In this document: positions 11,366 to 23,247 of the stretch, piece by piece
Numbering within the stretch: position 1 is the first letter of the stretch
Layout: the number at the start of each line of letters is the position of its first letter
Assembly (NCBI RefSeq): GCF_030272615.1
Contig: NC_081413.1
Location: 605,244,709-605,308,708 of the forward strand
DNA: 64,000 bases
Reading direction: 5' to 3'
From: Cryptomeria japonica
Taxonomy: Eukaryota > Streptophyta > Pinopsida > Cupressales > Cupressaceae
Position numbers and translations under genes: made by a program
The notes under the pieces: model-generated
Told to the model about the DNA's origin: nothing
Databases searched by the model: none
What the model saw: the letters and a program-made list of their open reading frames with translations, nothing else

Positions 11366-14300
11366 CACATCCTACACATTGGACTCCCACACTTTCAGGT
11401 TATCCTAAATTTCTCAGCAGCGCATCTGGAGTGGCGAAATGTGTGTGGTGTCTCAGTAAAGCAGGACAAATCAGTGGCCACTTCTTCCACGATGCAGTCT
11501 TGATCAGCTTGCAGATGAGTTGTCATCCTATTTACGACCTTTGTTTCTTGATGTTTTATTGAGTTCAAAACAAACAGTTTATTTTAACTCTAGGGCAGAG
11601 TTTAAAATTCTAGTGCTATTTTCAAATAAACTATTGGCTTGCAGGCTATAAATGTAATTAAGAAAGCTTTGTTTAAGGCTTGAAATTTTTTGATCTAGAG
11701 GAACAGACTTAATTTTCTTTGGATTTTAGTGTAGACAGTTTTGGTACTTGAATGAAATGATATTCTGATACGATCTTCAAATCTGTGTGTTTGAAAGATT
11801 AGCAATCTTTGTTGGGATGTATGCTGATGTACGAAATATGCTATTTCATTACTAGTTATTTATTAGTCTGTGAATTCATTGATTTTCTTCATTTAAAAGG
11901 TGTTTCATTGTTGTTTAAATGGCTTTGATCCCCCTTGTCCTATGAGGCATGAGCGAGAATCGATCAACATTTACACTACTTTGAGTATTTTGGGTGGAAT
12001 AAGTTGTATATTGAATGGATATGTGCAGGAGTAAAGTTTGTGAGTTTTACACTTATAAAAAATATTTTGTAGCATTCTTTTATGTTGATAAATGAATGTG
12101 AAAGCCTTTCTCACTTTTTGGTAAAAAGTGTGTTTGTTTCTGAGTTAGCTGCATAAAAATTTATTAAAAATATTACGAGGAGTTGCACTCTTATGCAGAG
12201 GATGAACCTATATTCGATTCACCCAACTTTTGGTTCACTTGCTTTTTCATGAAGGGTATGTACGAGTCAATATTTTAAAAATATATAAAAATTAAAGAAA
12301 AGATCAATCTGTTACCAACACTTATGTTTATTACTTTGGTAGCCAGCGTGCAATTTTTTTGAGGAAGGATGTGATTGGAAAAAAAACTCGATTGAATGTT
12401 TATGAAGGCCTTTACTGTATATCTACACAGTGAGGTGTATGAAGGCCTTCTCTTGGTCATCTATTTGTTTCTTGCTAATATCTTCACCCTCTTCATTTTG
12501 TATGCTTAAATTTATTTTTAAATATGAATGGATAGGAAACATATTGTTTTGTATTCCCATGATAGATAATTAATATAGTGTGCTATAATTATAAATGAGT
12601 TATTTGTAGATGGTTGGTAGAGGGTCGATTGTTGTTGTATAGCTTCATGTTGTTCATATATCATTTCATGGTTTTATGTTGGTAGAAAATTTGGAGTTGA
12701 GTTATTGCCCAATTTATCTTGTCAATGGATGTTTGAATCTTGAACCTATGAATTTATTTCTTGTCTAAGTTAGATTCATTATTTTTTGTGTCATAAATTG
12801 TTATAGAAAATGTAAGTTGGATTCATCACAAATAATGTTATGAGTGTACTAATTTTGCTAGTTTGCTTGCAAGATCAACTATGTATTAGAGAATTGCTTC
12901 ACATGTTGCTAGATTTTATAAACATTTTATGGTTAAGGCCCACTTCGAAATGAAGAAATACATGGAAGAATTCGAAGGGTCATGTCAAAATATTTGCAGT
13001 TATGGCTCTCAATCCAAAAAGAAAGGTCAAGAATATGAACAAGTGATTTACCAATATTGCTAACTTGTTGTAGGCACTAACATCCCTTATCGTAGCACTA
13101 TAGATTACTTTCCCTTAGAATCCCTATGGAAGAAACTCAAATTCAAAAGCAAGGGACAATGGAGGAAGTTTATTTTCAAATTGGTGTTCTCTCAAAATTA
13201 GTACCAAGGTGAATTATATCCTTGATGATAACCCAATGTATACTTTATGACGAGAATTGATTGGAGCAACTAGATTCTTATTAAGAAGTATAATTTCAGA
13301 ATATGAAGAAAATATTGTCTTCAAAATGTTGCACATACATGGATAAGTTGTACCATGTCATAGTTGAATTTGTGTGAACATAGATGCCACATATGCCCTA
13401 TCACGAGACAACTTCACAATCCTTCTCAAGAATTATTTTTATCCCACCAACAATTGAAAGGAATAACAATAATGGCATCACCTATGAAAAAATTCCAAGT
13501 AGACAATATATGCATAAGTCCAAGAGTTTGAATACTATATAATCCAACTCAAAATGATGGACATTAAAGCCAAACTAGTCACTAAAGACATTATGGAATA
13601 GTCATTACCCAATAAGACACTTAGAATGTTGATTGAAATACACACTCTTAAAAAAGTGTGTTGACAAATTAGGAGTAGAAACTAATAATAGTTTGAGGGA
13701 TCAATATCATGTTGTTTTTTATTAAGAAAAACTAGGTTTTGAGGGGACCACAAACCTTGTACATCATATCCAAAGATAGATCAATAAAGTATGTAGACCA
13801 GAATTAAGAATAGCAAAATAGAATGGGATGCAAGAGCCAAGAACAACATTAACACAACATCTAGAAGGAAAGACAGCAAAAAACTAGTGAAACTAGTGAG
13901 ATACTGACAAAAACGCAACAATAAAAAACCACCCAGCTACAAGAAAATATTGAAACTATTAAAATGGGCTCCAAATATCATGTTGTTGATTGTAGTGAAA
14001 TAAAGAAAATAGCCATGGAAGAGGTTGCAATTTTGAAGTCATTTACTATTGTACAACAAAGCTTGAATCTAAATTGTCAGGGTATGGAAAGAGTGCACCA
14101 AAGAAAAGAATTTCTCAACCTCCAAATATTCAGAACATATCACAAACAAGATATTTGTTATATTTCTTCTATTCACACACTATTTTAGCAAGAAACTAAT
14201 TACAATTTTTTTGCACCCACAGATTAAGTCAATAAAATGATGATTTTCAGACTTCCACAGATTGTATGGCTACAATGTTTTAGGCCAAATAAATTATCCT

Positions 14301-16415
14301 CTCAATGTAGTGGAAGCATGGAGAAATTTATTTTTTTTTATACTAGAAAGACAAGCCGCCAACAGTGATGAGTTTCAGCCCTTAAATGACAACATGCAAT
14401 CAGCAAAATAAGTGTCAAAACCAACAGATATTTCAAGTTTGTTTAAGAAGCTATTCCTGTATCCAGATACCCAAATGAAATAAACATTGAAGTGATGTTT
14501 TTCAGATAATAATTCACTATAGGTAGGGCCAAATAGGATCGATAATGGCTATGTGTTTTTCTTTCTCCTGGTCGGCCCCAAATCCCAACTGAACTCCCAA
14601 GTCTCCTCCTTCTCTACAGTCATGTTTTTCGTTCCCCTGCATGCTATCTTCTATATGTAATACAAATGTCCCCCGACCCCGGTTCATCGGCGGCATTTAT
14701 AGAGTTGTTTGTAGAGTAGGGTAGGAGGGTAGGCGGCCGTAGGGCGTAAAGAAGAAAGGAGAGTGGGCGATCTCCCTGGTATCTATAGGTGGGTTGGCTC
14801 TTGGAACCAAAGTCAAAATGCAATAGAAAGGGAGACTCCAGATGTCTCGATATTGATGAAATACCACTGATATAGTGGTGGTGATACTCAAGTGGAGACA
14901 AGAACATAAGTCAAGAGGTACCCTATAGTATATAACACAATATCCATAGAATTTGGCGGACTCCCAACATAGACGTCAAACATTGGATAAAAACAGATTT
15001 TTTTTTTAAGTGATGTTAGATTTCTATGTATCAAATGCCTTAAGATAAATAAATGGGTTAATGTAATGGTTATCAAAGACTTAGATATGTAGGAGCCAAG
15101 GTAAAATCCCCTCAACGCACAAAATTTGATGTTCTTTTGACATCCTATGAAATGACGAACTTGGATACAGCAACTTTAAAACAAATCAAATGGGAGTGCA
15201 TGGTAACTATTCTACAACTACAAATTAAGGCTATTGGATGTAATGAACTACTTTAATGAATTTATACATTACTTGTAAGCCAATATTTAAAAAATTCATT
15301 AAAATTTAAGATATGATTCTTAATGCAGATAGATGATGAAGGCCACTGGCTTAAGAACGAAGATTCTAAACTTTTATAGACCTTGAAACAATATACAACA
15401 AATCATAGAGTGTTGTTAACTGGAACTCTTCTTCAGGTTGGCATCCTTCGCAATTCATGGCTTATTTTTCGTTAGAAACATCTTGTAGAATATATGTTGA
15501 CCAACAAAAGATTAATTTTTTAATAAATTTTATGAGATCATAATGTTCAGATTTATGGAGGTATTGCTTTCTTACAGAAGGTAATATAGCTAAAATGTTT
15601 ATAGAGCTAAAAACAACTGTCGTGGTGTAGAAAAACAATGTTTCAAGAATACAATCACATCTACAAGGGTTATGGTTTGTATTTGTCTTTTCAAATCTGT
15701 CTCTCCATGAGCTATTACTTTTTGTACCTATCTATGAATTTTTTTGGACCAGACAATAGTCCTTCCGAGGTAATTTCCATTTGGGTAGGCAGCTTAAATC
15801 TAATTTGGTGAGGTTGGATGGGGTTGAGTTAAAAAATAAGAGGTTGAAATAGACAAGTTGGACCTAACAACCAAATTAGTTGAAGTGGAATTCAAAAATC
15901 TTATCATGAAATACTGGTTTAGGAAATAAAAAATGAGGAAAAACATATCTCTTCCACTCCCTCTTGGGAGTACCACCTTGTTGCAAACTAGAATATTTTA
16001 CCTTGAAAATTTGTGGGACTCTAAACCCAACACGTATTTTTCAAGACACTAAAATTCCATATATGTCCTTGAAATTTTGGGTACAATTTGTTAAAGGGAA
16101 GAAGAAAACTTCCCCATTCATTGAGGTTGAATAGGTAGTCTAAGACAAAATCAATGTGAAATGTCATAGGTGGGCCAAGGATTTGACTTTGAGACTACAT
16201 AAACACCCCATTTTTCTTTGTTAGTGGCAATCCCCTAACCTGCATGAACCCCCAATGTGGCTCCAATTGCTCCTCATGGCTCAACACAAGGCGTTTAGAT
16301 TTGAGTGAGGGTTAGCTCTCAATAGGTGTTGAGTAAGTGAATAAGCAATGCAAATGATAGAGACCAGACTAAATCCATGAATCAAACAGAGTCTTTCCCT
16401 CTCATTGAATTCTTG
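11366..16415. other. Intergenic stretch without recognisable genes
   Basis: AT-rich sequence. Short open stretches (for example 13964-14188 and 14644-14907) show no domain, no start context and no homology to other parts of the window. The first 400 bases look like a 3' flank of the preceding remnant. Nothing further is supported. Confidence 0.5.
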
Positions 16416-17589
16416 TGTTACTACTTATAAAATTGCCATTAGTTTTATATCCAAAGTCATACTATATATTCTAGTCGGTTAGTATTACTGAATCATGCAG
16501 TCGGTACACACAGAGAAGTCGGTATGAACAGTCTAGTCGGTTATAGAAGAAAGCAGTCACAAAACGTAGTATTCACCGAGCTGTTTACCGAGTATTGTTT
16601 CATAGCTATCGAGCAGTAAAGTTAACTCACTGAGTTGATATTCACCGAGTGAAACGTTTTACCAGATACATTGAACCTGGACATGCACATGAAAACGTGT
16701 TACAAGATCGAGGCACATCTAACCATTTTTACATTGGAAATTGCACTAGGAGATTGTGTATGATTACAAGGTCAATCTAACCAATGAAATATTTTGTTTA
16801 GTTATTCATTCAAAGAATCTTTTTGTAAGACCGAAGCAATAAATTAGATCACCGCTATAAGAGATCTATTTATACAGCATGATTTTAGGGTTAGATACAA
16901 GAGATGTTAGATATGTGTGTGTATGCATGAAGGAAGACTATTACAGAGACATAGAGAGGTCATTGAGAAGGTTATCAGTGAATAGTCGAAGAACAGAGTA
17001 AATAAAAGGGTTTACCGAGTTACAATATGGGTTACCGAGGTATGCTACAAGCTAGGTAATCTTATTCTGAGCACATAGAATCTACTATAGCATTTCAGAT
17101 GTAAAGTTGCAGATATTTGTAATGATTTTAATGTAAAATTGTGAAGTTGTAAGAGAAACCTTTAATAGGGTAAAAGACTCTAACCAAGTCTATAAATTGT
17201 AAATCCTTTAACTAGGTACAACATTTATATAGTGTTGTGAAATCCTTTAGTAAGGTAGATCTAACTGATCTTGATACTCCTAACAGGGTAAACTATCAAA
17301 AATAGCTAAATGTAGCTCTAACTGAGCAATCTTTATTATTGTAGTAGTGAAGTTGTGGGTGCCATCCCCACTGTAGTTTTTCTCTCTAACCAAGAGTTTC
17401 TGCGTGACCAAAATATATGTGTTATGGAGTGAATCATGTATGATTGTTATCTGTTTGTTTTAACTTTATTTTATGTTACTGCACTATTCTGTTTAAGCAT
17501 AACAGTAAGGTTATTATTGAAGAAAAGTTTTGAAGTACTGATTCACCCCTCCCCTCTTAGTACATTAGCTTTCCATATTGGGCCTAACA
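16416..17589 (+). repeat. 5' LTR of element E
   Basis: 1174 bases, TG...CA. It contains a TATA-like box CTATTTATACAG at about 16866, the family hairpin box (17355-17371), and the inner-end CCCCTCCCCTCTTAG stretch. It differs from the 3' LTR by scattered substitutions and about 15 extra bases (the GAGTTGATATTCACC region near 16634). Confidence 0.95.
17355..17371 (+). promoter_or_regulatory. Conserved LTR hairpin box
   Basis: GTGGG, a short loop, then CCCAC, followed by a T-rich stretch. Equivalents lie in both LTRs of B, C and D, in C' (about 30280-30310) and, decayed, in A (about 3715-3750). Its position late in the LTR suggests a role in the RNA leader or 3' end formation, which is inference. 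Confidence 0.5.
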
Positions 17590-17590
17590 A

Positions 17591-17603
17591 TTGGTATCAG
17601 AGC
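17591..17603 (+). other. Primer-binding site, initiator-Met tRNA type (element E)
   Basis: TTGGTATCAGAGC, one base after the 5' LTR. It is complementary to plant initiator methionine tRNA. Confidence 0.9.
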
Positions 17604-17651
17604 TTGAATCTTGGAAAAGGGTTTAACTACCTAAAGAGAAAGATCTTATCA

Positions 17652-19004
17652 ATGGAAGGCTACAAACAATCTCGGAGGATTGTGTATCTACAAGAAGAGC
17701 TAGATAATGCAAATCAAGTGATTGCAGACATGCAAAGGAAAATGCAAAAATCTCTGAAAGTAAGGAGAAGATTATCTGATGACTTGCAGGATTCCCAAGA
17801 GCTAGTGGAACAAATCGAGACATCATCTGAGAACAGTATATCTGAAGAGACTGAAGAAATGATTGGAATGTTGAAAGAAAAGAACAAAGCATTGGCTGAT
17901 CAACTAAAAGTAATGAAAAGAGAACATGAACATTTCAATACACAGGTGACTGAAAATCTAGATGCATTAAGGATAGCTGAGGATAAAGCAAGAGATCTAC
18001 AAAGAGAGAAACAAAAACTTGAAGCTCTAGTATTTGATAAGGATGATGAAATCATAAGGTTATCTGGTATTCAACAAAATATGACAGATCAACTAGGTTA
18101 TGCACATCATGAAGCAATTCTAAAGAATGATGAAAATCAATCATTGAAACTTGAAGTATCAAGGTTGACTGGTGAACTTGAAATAGAGAAGAAATCCAAA
18201 GAATCATTGGAGAAAAGTTATGAAGCATCAAAGATGTTGGATGAGCAACTGAATACAAGAAGACCCTACAAAGATAGAGGACTCAGTTACAGAGGAAAAG
18301 AATCAACCGAGAAAGGAATTCATACTACCGAGAGAGGAGAATCATCAAAGCAAGCTAGAAACAGGAATAACATCAAAAGGAAGAAGCCTATTTGCTACTA
18401 CTGTGGAAATCAAGGTCATACTGCCAACATATCCCAAATCAGAAAAGGTAAGCAACAGAATATCACTAAGTCCAATGGATATTGTTACAATTGCAATAAA
18501 TATGGTCACACATCTAATCAATGTAGGACAAAGTCTATTAATAACTATTAGAAGACAAAATTCAAAGGGTTTTGTAGAAACTGCAATAGATATGGACATA
18601 GTATCGAGAAGTGCTTGTTTAAGCAAAAGAACTACATGAAGTATCCACACTGAGCAAACACTAGAGGTTACCGAACTCACACAGATCCTTACCGACAATA
18701 TGCAGTAGTACCATGGGACTACAATACGAGGATATGGTGCGAATGTTGTGGAAGATATGGACATATTAGAGCCAACTATTTTATAAGATTTGGAATGAAC
18801 AATTGGAGATCATGGAGAAATCTTGGTATGTTATATTTTCATTGTCACAAAGTTGGACATTTAGCAGGAGATTGCAGAGATCAACCGAGAAGAGACACTG
18901 AAGAGATAAAAGAAAAATTCAAGATGATTTGGAAAAAGAAAGAAATGATGTCAGATGAAGAAAGCACCTTACCTATCGAGTCAGGTGCACCTATTTCAAA
19001 TTAG
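17652..19004 (+). pseudogene. Gag-like protein of element E: coiled coil plus five zinc knuckles
   Basis: One frame of 451 codons, interrupted only by TAG at 18549 and TGA at 18652. I chose the ATG at 17652 because it lies just after the primer-binding site and starts the coiled coil. The open frame extends upstream into the LTR. Residues 1-200 are heptad-rich coiled coil. A basic linker with RGESSKQARNR follows (about residues 230-245). Five knuckle motifs follow: CYYCGNQGHTANIS (last Cys lost), CYNCNKYGHTSNQC, CRNCNRYGHSIEKC, CECCGRYGHIRANY (last Cys lost) and FHCHKVGHLAGDC (first Cys lost). The tail has a MIWKKKEMM motif shared with A. It is probably a nucleocapsid-type RNA-binding protein. 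Copia Gags usually have one knuckle. Confidence 0.8.
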
Positions 19005-19293
19005 TCAAGAAAAGGTATGAAGGGACTGCATTCTCTAAAGGTTAAATCATAACAGTTCTTATTCTGTTATGTACAAAATTCAGAATCTGCATAGTTAAGA
19101 TGCAATTAGTCAGTTTATATACTATACAGGAAACCTGTCAAGTCGGTGTATACAGGAAACCTATCAAGTCGGTTAATAAAAGAAAGTTAGTTACTTAGTT
19201 AAAACAAAAAAAGGAGTAAATCGGTAAAAGGTGAATCGAGTGCATTTAATGTCTTGACCTAACTTGCACAGAGCCCGATGAGGTATTTTTGAG

Positions 19294-19302
19294 TACTTAA
19301 AA
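19294..19302 (+). promoter_or_regulatory. TATA-like box in the gag-ORF2 spacer of element E
   Basis: ACTTAAAAG, about 230 bases before the ORF2 ATG. It is flanked by sequence similar to the D spacer (AAGTGTTTT followed by CATTC-type motifs). Confidence 0.35.
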
Positions 19303-19527
19303 GTGTTTTCGCGGTCATTCTCATTCACCAAGTTTTTGAGAAGCAGAGCAGAGTGAATGAAAGTGATCAAACTTCATTCAGAGCTAATTTCGAGGTATTT
19401 ACATCAATCTATTCACACTGTTAAGCTGGTTTCTGATCTAGTCAAATTGCTATTGTCTACCGAGTGTGAAGTGTCAGTCGTTTGTAAAACCTAAGGATAA
19501 TTTGTCAAATCTTACCCGAAACCTACC

Positions 19528-22500
19528 ATGGTGCCCAAGATCCAAGACCCCGTAGTTGTCCAAAATGTGGAGAAGCCCTCATTGAAATATTCTATAACTC
19601 CCAAAGTTGCCTCAGAATCGGATGACAAAACTACATTTTCACTCATCCCGGATCAAGTCTTGTTAGTAGAAGATGTCATATTCTTCACCAAATGTCATGT
19701 TGAGGAACTCAGTCATGTAGAGATTAGTGACACATATGATGAACTTTGCACTGATGGCAAACTGGATAGAAAATTTGAGCATATCAAAATCAAGGGATTA
19801 ACTAAAGCCCTAGTCTATCCCCGTGTGTTCAAACCCCAGTGGGTTAAGTTTGTCTTGAGCAGAGTACATGATGATTTCATGTGGCTACAAGAGCAACTGT
19901 TCAAGATCACTAAGGAAGTCATTCACTTGATCACCGGGTATCCCATCTACGATCATGCACGAGCACACAAAATGATATCACAAAAAGAGCTAATCAGTCT
20001 AACCAGAGTAGAATCTAATTACCGAGGATTGAAACTGAATAATGTCACTGATGCAGAACTCAAGTTTGCAATTAGAGTTATTGGTTACTGTTTCTTCCAA
20101 TCTGCAAGGGAAAACAGTGTACCATGTGCTGCAGTTGACTTGGCCTACAAAATAGTGAAGAAGGGAATGAAAGTAGACTTGCATGAAGTACTACTAAAGA
20201 ACTTGTTTGAGAACCTAAACACAATAAGGAATCCGAAGAAGAACAACTTGGCAAATACACTAAAGTTCGGTTCACTACTTGTATGTATGGTTTTCTACTT
20301 TGAGAAGTTATTTCCCTCAGTTGGTAAAGTAGTATGGGAGCTACACTGACCTATCACCCATCAGATCAATGACTACATCAAGAAGTTAGGAGATAACTTT
20401 AATGATATCATGGATGATTACTTCAGTAAATTTCAAGAGAAAATGCACAACAGGTACAGGATTCCACCACAGCTGGTAGAAGAATACAAGGACAATATAT
20501 GTTTTGAGGTCAACACTGATTATTGCTATGTAAATGTTGTTGAACCGAGGACTCAATCGTTGCAACCAATGGGTTATGAGATTGATTATGATATAACACA
20601 GCAACAAATTGATGCCTATTTATCATTGCCAAGGCATGTAACCGAACTAAGGTATGGAACCAATGAAGAGGTGAAGGAAAAAGTAAAAATGAGCATTGTA
20701 GTACCTAAGGCTAGAAGAAAAGCTACAAAAATGATAAAGGTTTTATCTAAGAAATTAGGAGAAGAATCCTCCTCTACACCTGTCAAAAGCAATCTTGCCA
20801 TTACCGAAGAGGAATCAAAAGCTCAAGAGGCTGCAATAACATTGAGCACAGAGTTGCCAAAGGGTAAAGTTATGAAAAGAAAGAAACAGGACATCAGAAA
20901 GGCCCTACTGACTCCACCAACAAAGAGACCCAACACCAGAGCATCAGCTGCATCACCAAGTAAGAAGCAAAAGAGTGTTACTACACCAAAGGTAACCAAG
21001 ACCTATAAGAAATCTACTCGGAGACTCATTTTGGCAAAAGAGTCGAGTGATACAGAGTCTAATGATGCAAATAAATTCCAGATTGTGAAAAGCAAAAAGG
21101 TAAATATTCAAAGTGTTGAAATTTTTTGTGCCAATTTTAACGAATATGGTGGATTTGCAAGATTTGGATATGTTAAGTATGAGACTAGGAATAATGATGA
21201 GAAGCGACAGATTGAAGAAGTTGTCATTTGTACACTTCTGAAGTTTCCGCTAGCTCCATTAGAACTAGCAAAGTCACTTCCGAGTGAACTCTACTTACAT
21301 ATTGATAACAGATGGAAATATGCAATGGACTCGGAGAGAAAAATAAGAGAAAGAAGTCTAGTCCATCTATTTCCTGACATGTCTGTAATAGAAATCAGGG
21401 AGCATTTGACCACATACAATTCTAAATTTCTTGTGAAACAGAGAGCCTTAAAATTGATGAATGGGCTATATATAGATGTGGAGAATGAGACAAAAGCCAA
21501 GTGGCAAGAGATCTTCAAACAAAAGGATGTTGGTGAACAATCTCAAATTGAAATTGTTGATGTCACTGAGCAAGGTTCAGACCCGATTGACACTATACAA
21601 ATTGATGAAGATGTATTGGATGAAGCAGCACTGGAGCAGGAGATGATTGAAGGCACCACTTATGCAAAACTTGTCTCTAGTGAATCTATCTTAGAACAAG
21701 TTCAGCCTTATCCGCCAGTGAAGCCACCAGTCTCAACCGAAGCTCCCAAGGACACAGAGCAAGGCACCGAAGGTACCAAATTTGAAGCTGCAAGAGATAC
21801 AACCAAAGATCAGACGTCTCAAGCACAGACACTGCAAATGTTACAACTGAGACCCCTAGCACCGAGACACCCAAAGACACTGCAATGGCTATCGGAACTA
21901 GCCAAAGTGTTGCATCTACCGAGCAACCTACCGAGGGTCAGCAAGCCTCACAAGCACTTGTCTTAGTGCCACCGACCAAAGGAAAAGAGAAGAAGGTGAG
22001 AAAGCATGGTTTCAAATTTGACTTGTCTAAACCGATTGTGTTGCCCAATGTAGACATCTTCAAATTGAAAGGGCAAGTAATCACTAAATTCGGTGAACTA
22101 TGCAAAGCAAAGGCCAAATGGGAGAAGCAATTGGCCATACAGAAGAATAATAAAGTACTTCAAAAGGTTAGGACACTACTCATAGAAATGCTACCTTCAA
22201 CAACAGTGTCAACCGATGCAGCCATCCATATTCAACTGGATGAACTCCTAAATCAGATTGAAACATCTGGAGTTGATGCATCTAAGTACTTGAGCAAGCT
22301 CAAGGATAAAGAGCTAACTGCTAAAATGATAGAGGAAGTACAGAAATTGATTGTTGTTGGCAAGGTAAAACTTGTCAAATTCATTGCTGAGTTGTCCCCT
22401 CAACTCAAACATATTCTTTATTTATTCCAGAAACTGTGTACATTTTCCTTATTTATTAAAGATGTCAAAAATAAAATTGATGCTATTGAGAAAGAGATCA

Positions 22501-22583
22501 CCGATCTCTCAACTAAGTTGACCACCGAGCCAAATTTAGTTCAAAATTTTTATACAAAGCTTCAACAACTCATGCCTCAATAG
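19528..22583 (+). pseudogene. ORF2 of element E, unknown function
   Basis: This long second gene would encode about 1010 residues. The ATG at 19528 sits in an ACCATGG context. TGA at 20347 interrupts it, and a frameshift near 21850 moves it to the frame ending at 22583. Seen in order: N-terminal region, FVLSRVHDDF (about residue 110), FKITKEVIHLITG, a helical block ending LKFGSLLVCMVFYF, LQPMGYEIDYDI (about residue 355), a long Lys/Arg-rich segment with PTKRP- and KKQK-type clusters, LYLHIDNRWKYAMDSERKIR, a Thr/Glu/Pro-rich low-complexity stretch, and a helical C-terminus with likely coiled coil. The same order is found in A, C' and D. No enzyme motif is visible. The first half is faintly reminiscent of plant transposon-associated domains, but I would not name it. 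Confidence 0.75.
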
Positions 22584-22887
22584 TTAGAACTAAGGAATGA
22601 AGAGCATAAAATATGGATGGACATAATGACCCTTCAGACATTATTCCTTCCTCATCTCTCATCAGTATAGGAACAGATCAATAGAGCTACACGCCTATCA
22701 ACTACATAAGATGGATGCACTCTTGATGGCTTAATATCACTCCTAGCTAATATTCAAGCACAAAATTCATTAATGGAAAGTGTAAAGGATTCTCTCTCAG
22801 TCGCCCTCACCGATGCCCAGACCAAGTATAAGTCTATTTTTTATCAGTTACCGCCTCCGAATGGAAATTAAGTTTTTGATATTTGTC

Positions 22888-22901
22888 AAAAAGGGGGAGT
22901 A
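22888..22901 (+). other. Internal polypurine stretch
   Basis: AAAAAGGGGGAGTAA-like tract about 350 bases before the 3' LTR, resembling the polypurine tracts that abut LTRs in C and D. It may be a secondary plus-strand primer site. The tract at the LTR boundary itself (23236-23247, AAAATGGAAGAT) is weaker. Confidence 0.35.
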
Positions 22902-23247
22902 ATATTATGATACTAAATAGAGGAAAGTAATACCCAACAAAGGGGAAGTAATTCTATATTTGGAGTGATACAGTTTTGGTAACACAGTTTTGAGTATTGT
23001 ATACAAGGGGAGTATACCGAGCAGAATATACAGAATATTCAGAGTACACAAGCACAGAATAGAACTGAACATGCAAAATTCAGAGTTATGTATAGAATAA
23101 TGATAAGGGGAGTATATCTGCATATACTATTTTATTGACTATTGTATATATTGTCAAGTATAGTCATTTTGCAAGTATATAGTTTTTGAGTTATGACATT
23201 GAAAGTAGTTTTTGTCAAACATCTCAACTAATGTCAAAATGGAAGAT

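Noticed and set aside
14644-15115. Overlapping minus-strand open stretches
   Set aside because: No domain, no homologue in the window, low-complexity content and no supporting start context.
17436-17651. Gag of E starting at 17436
   Set aside because: This lies inside the 5' LTR and spans the primer-binding site. The coiled coil starts at 17652.
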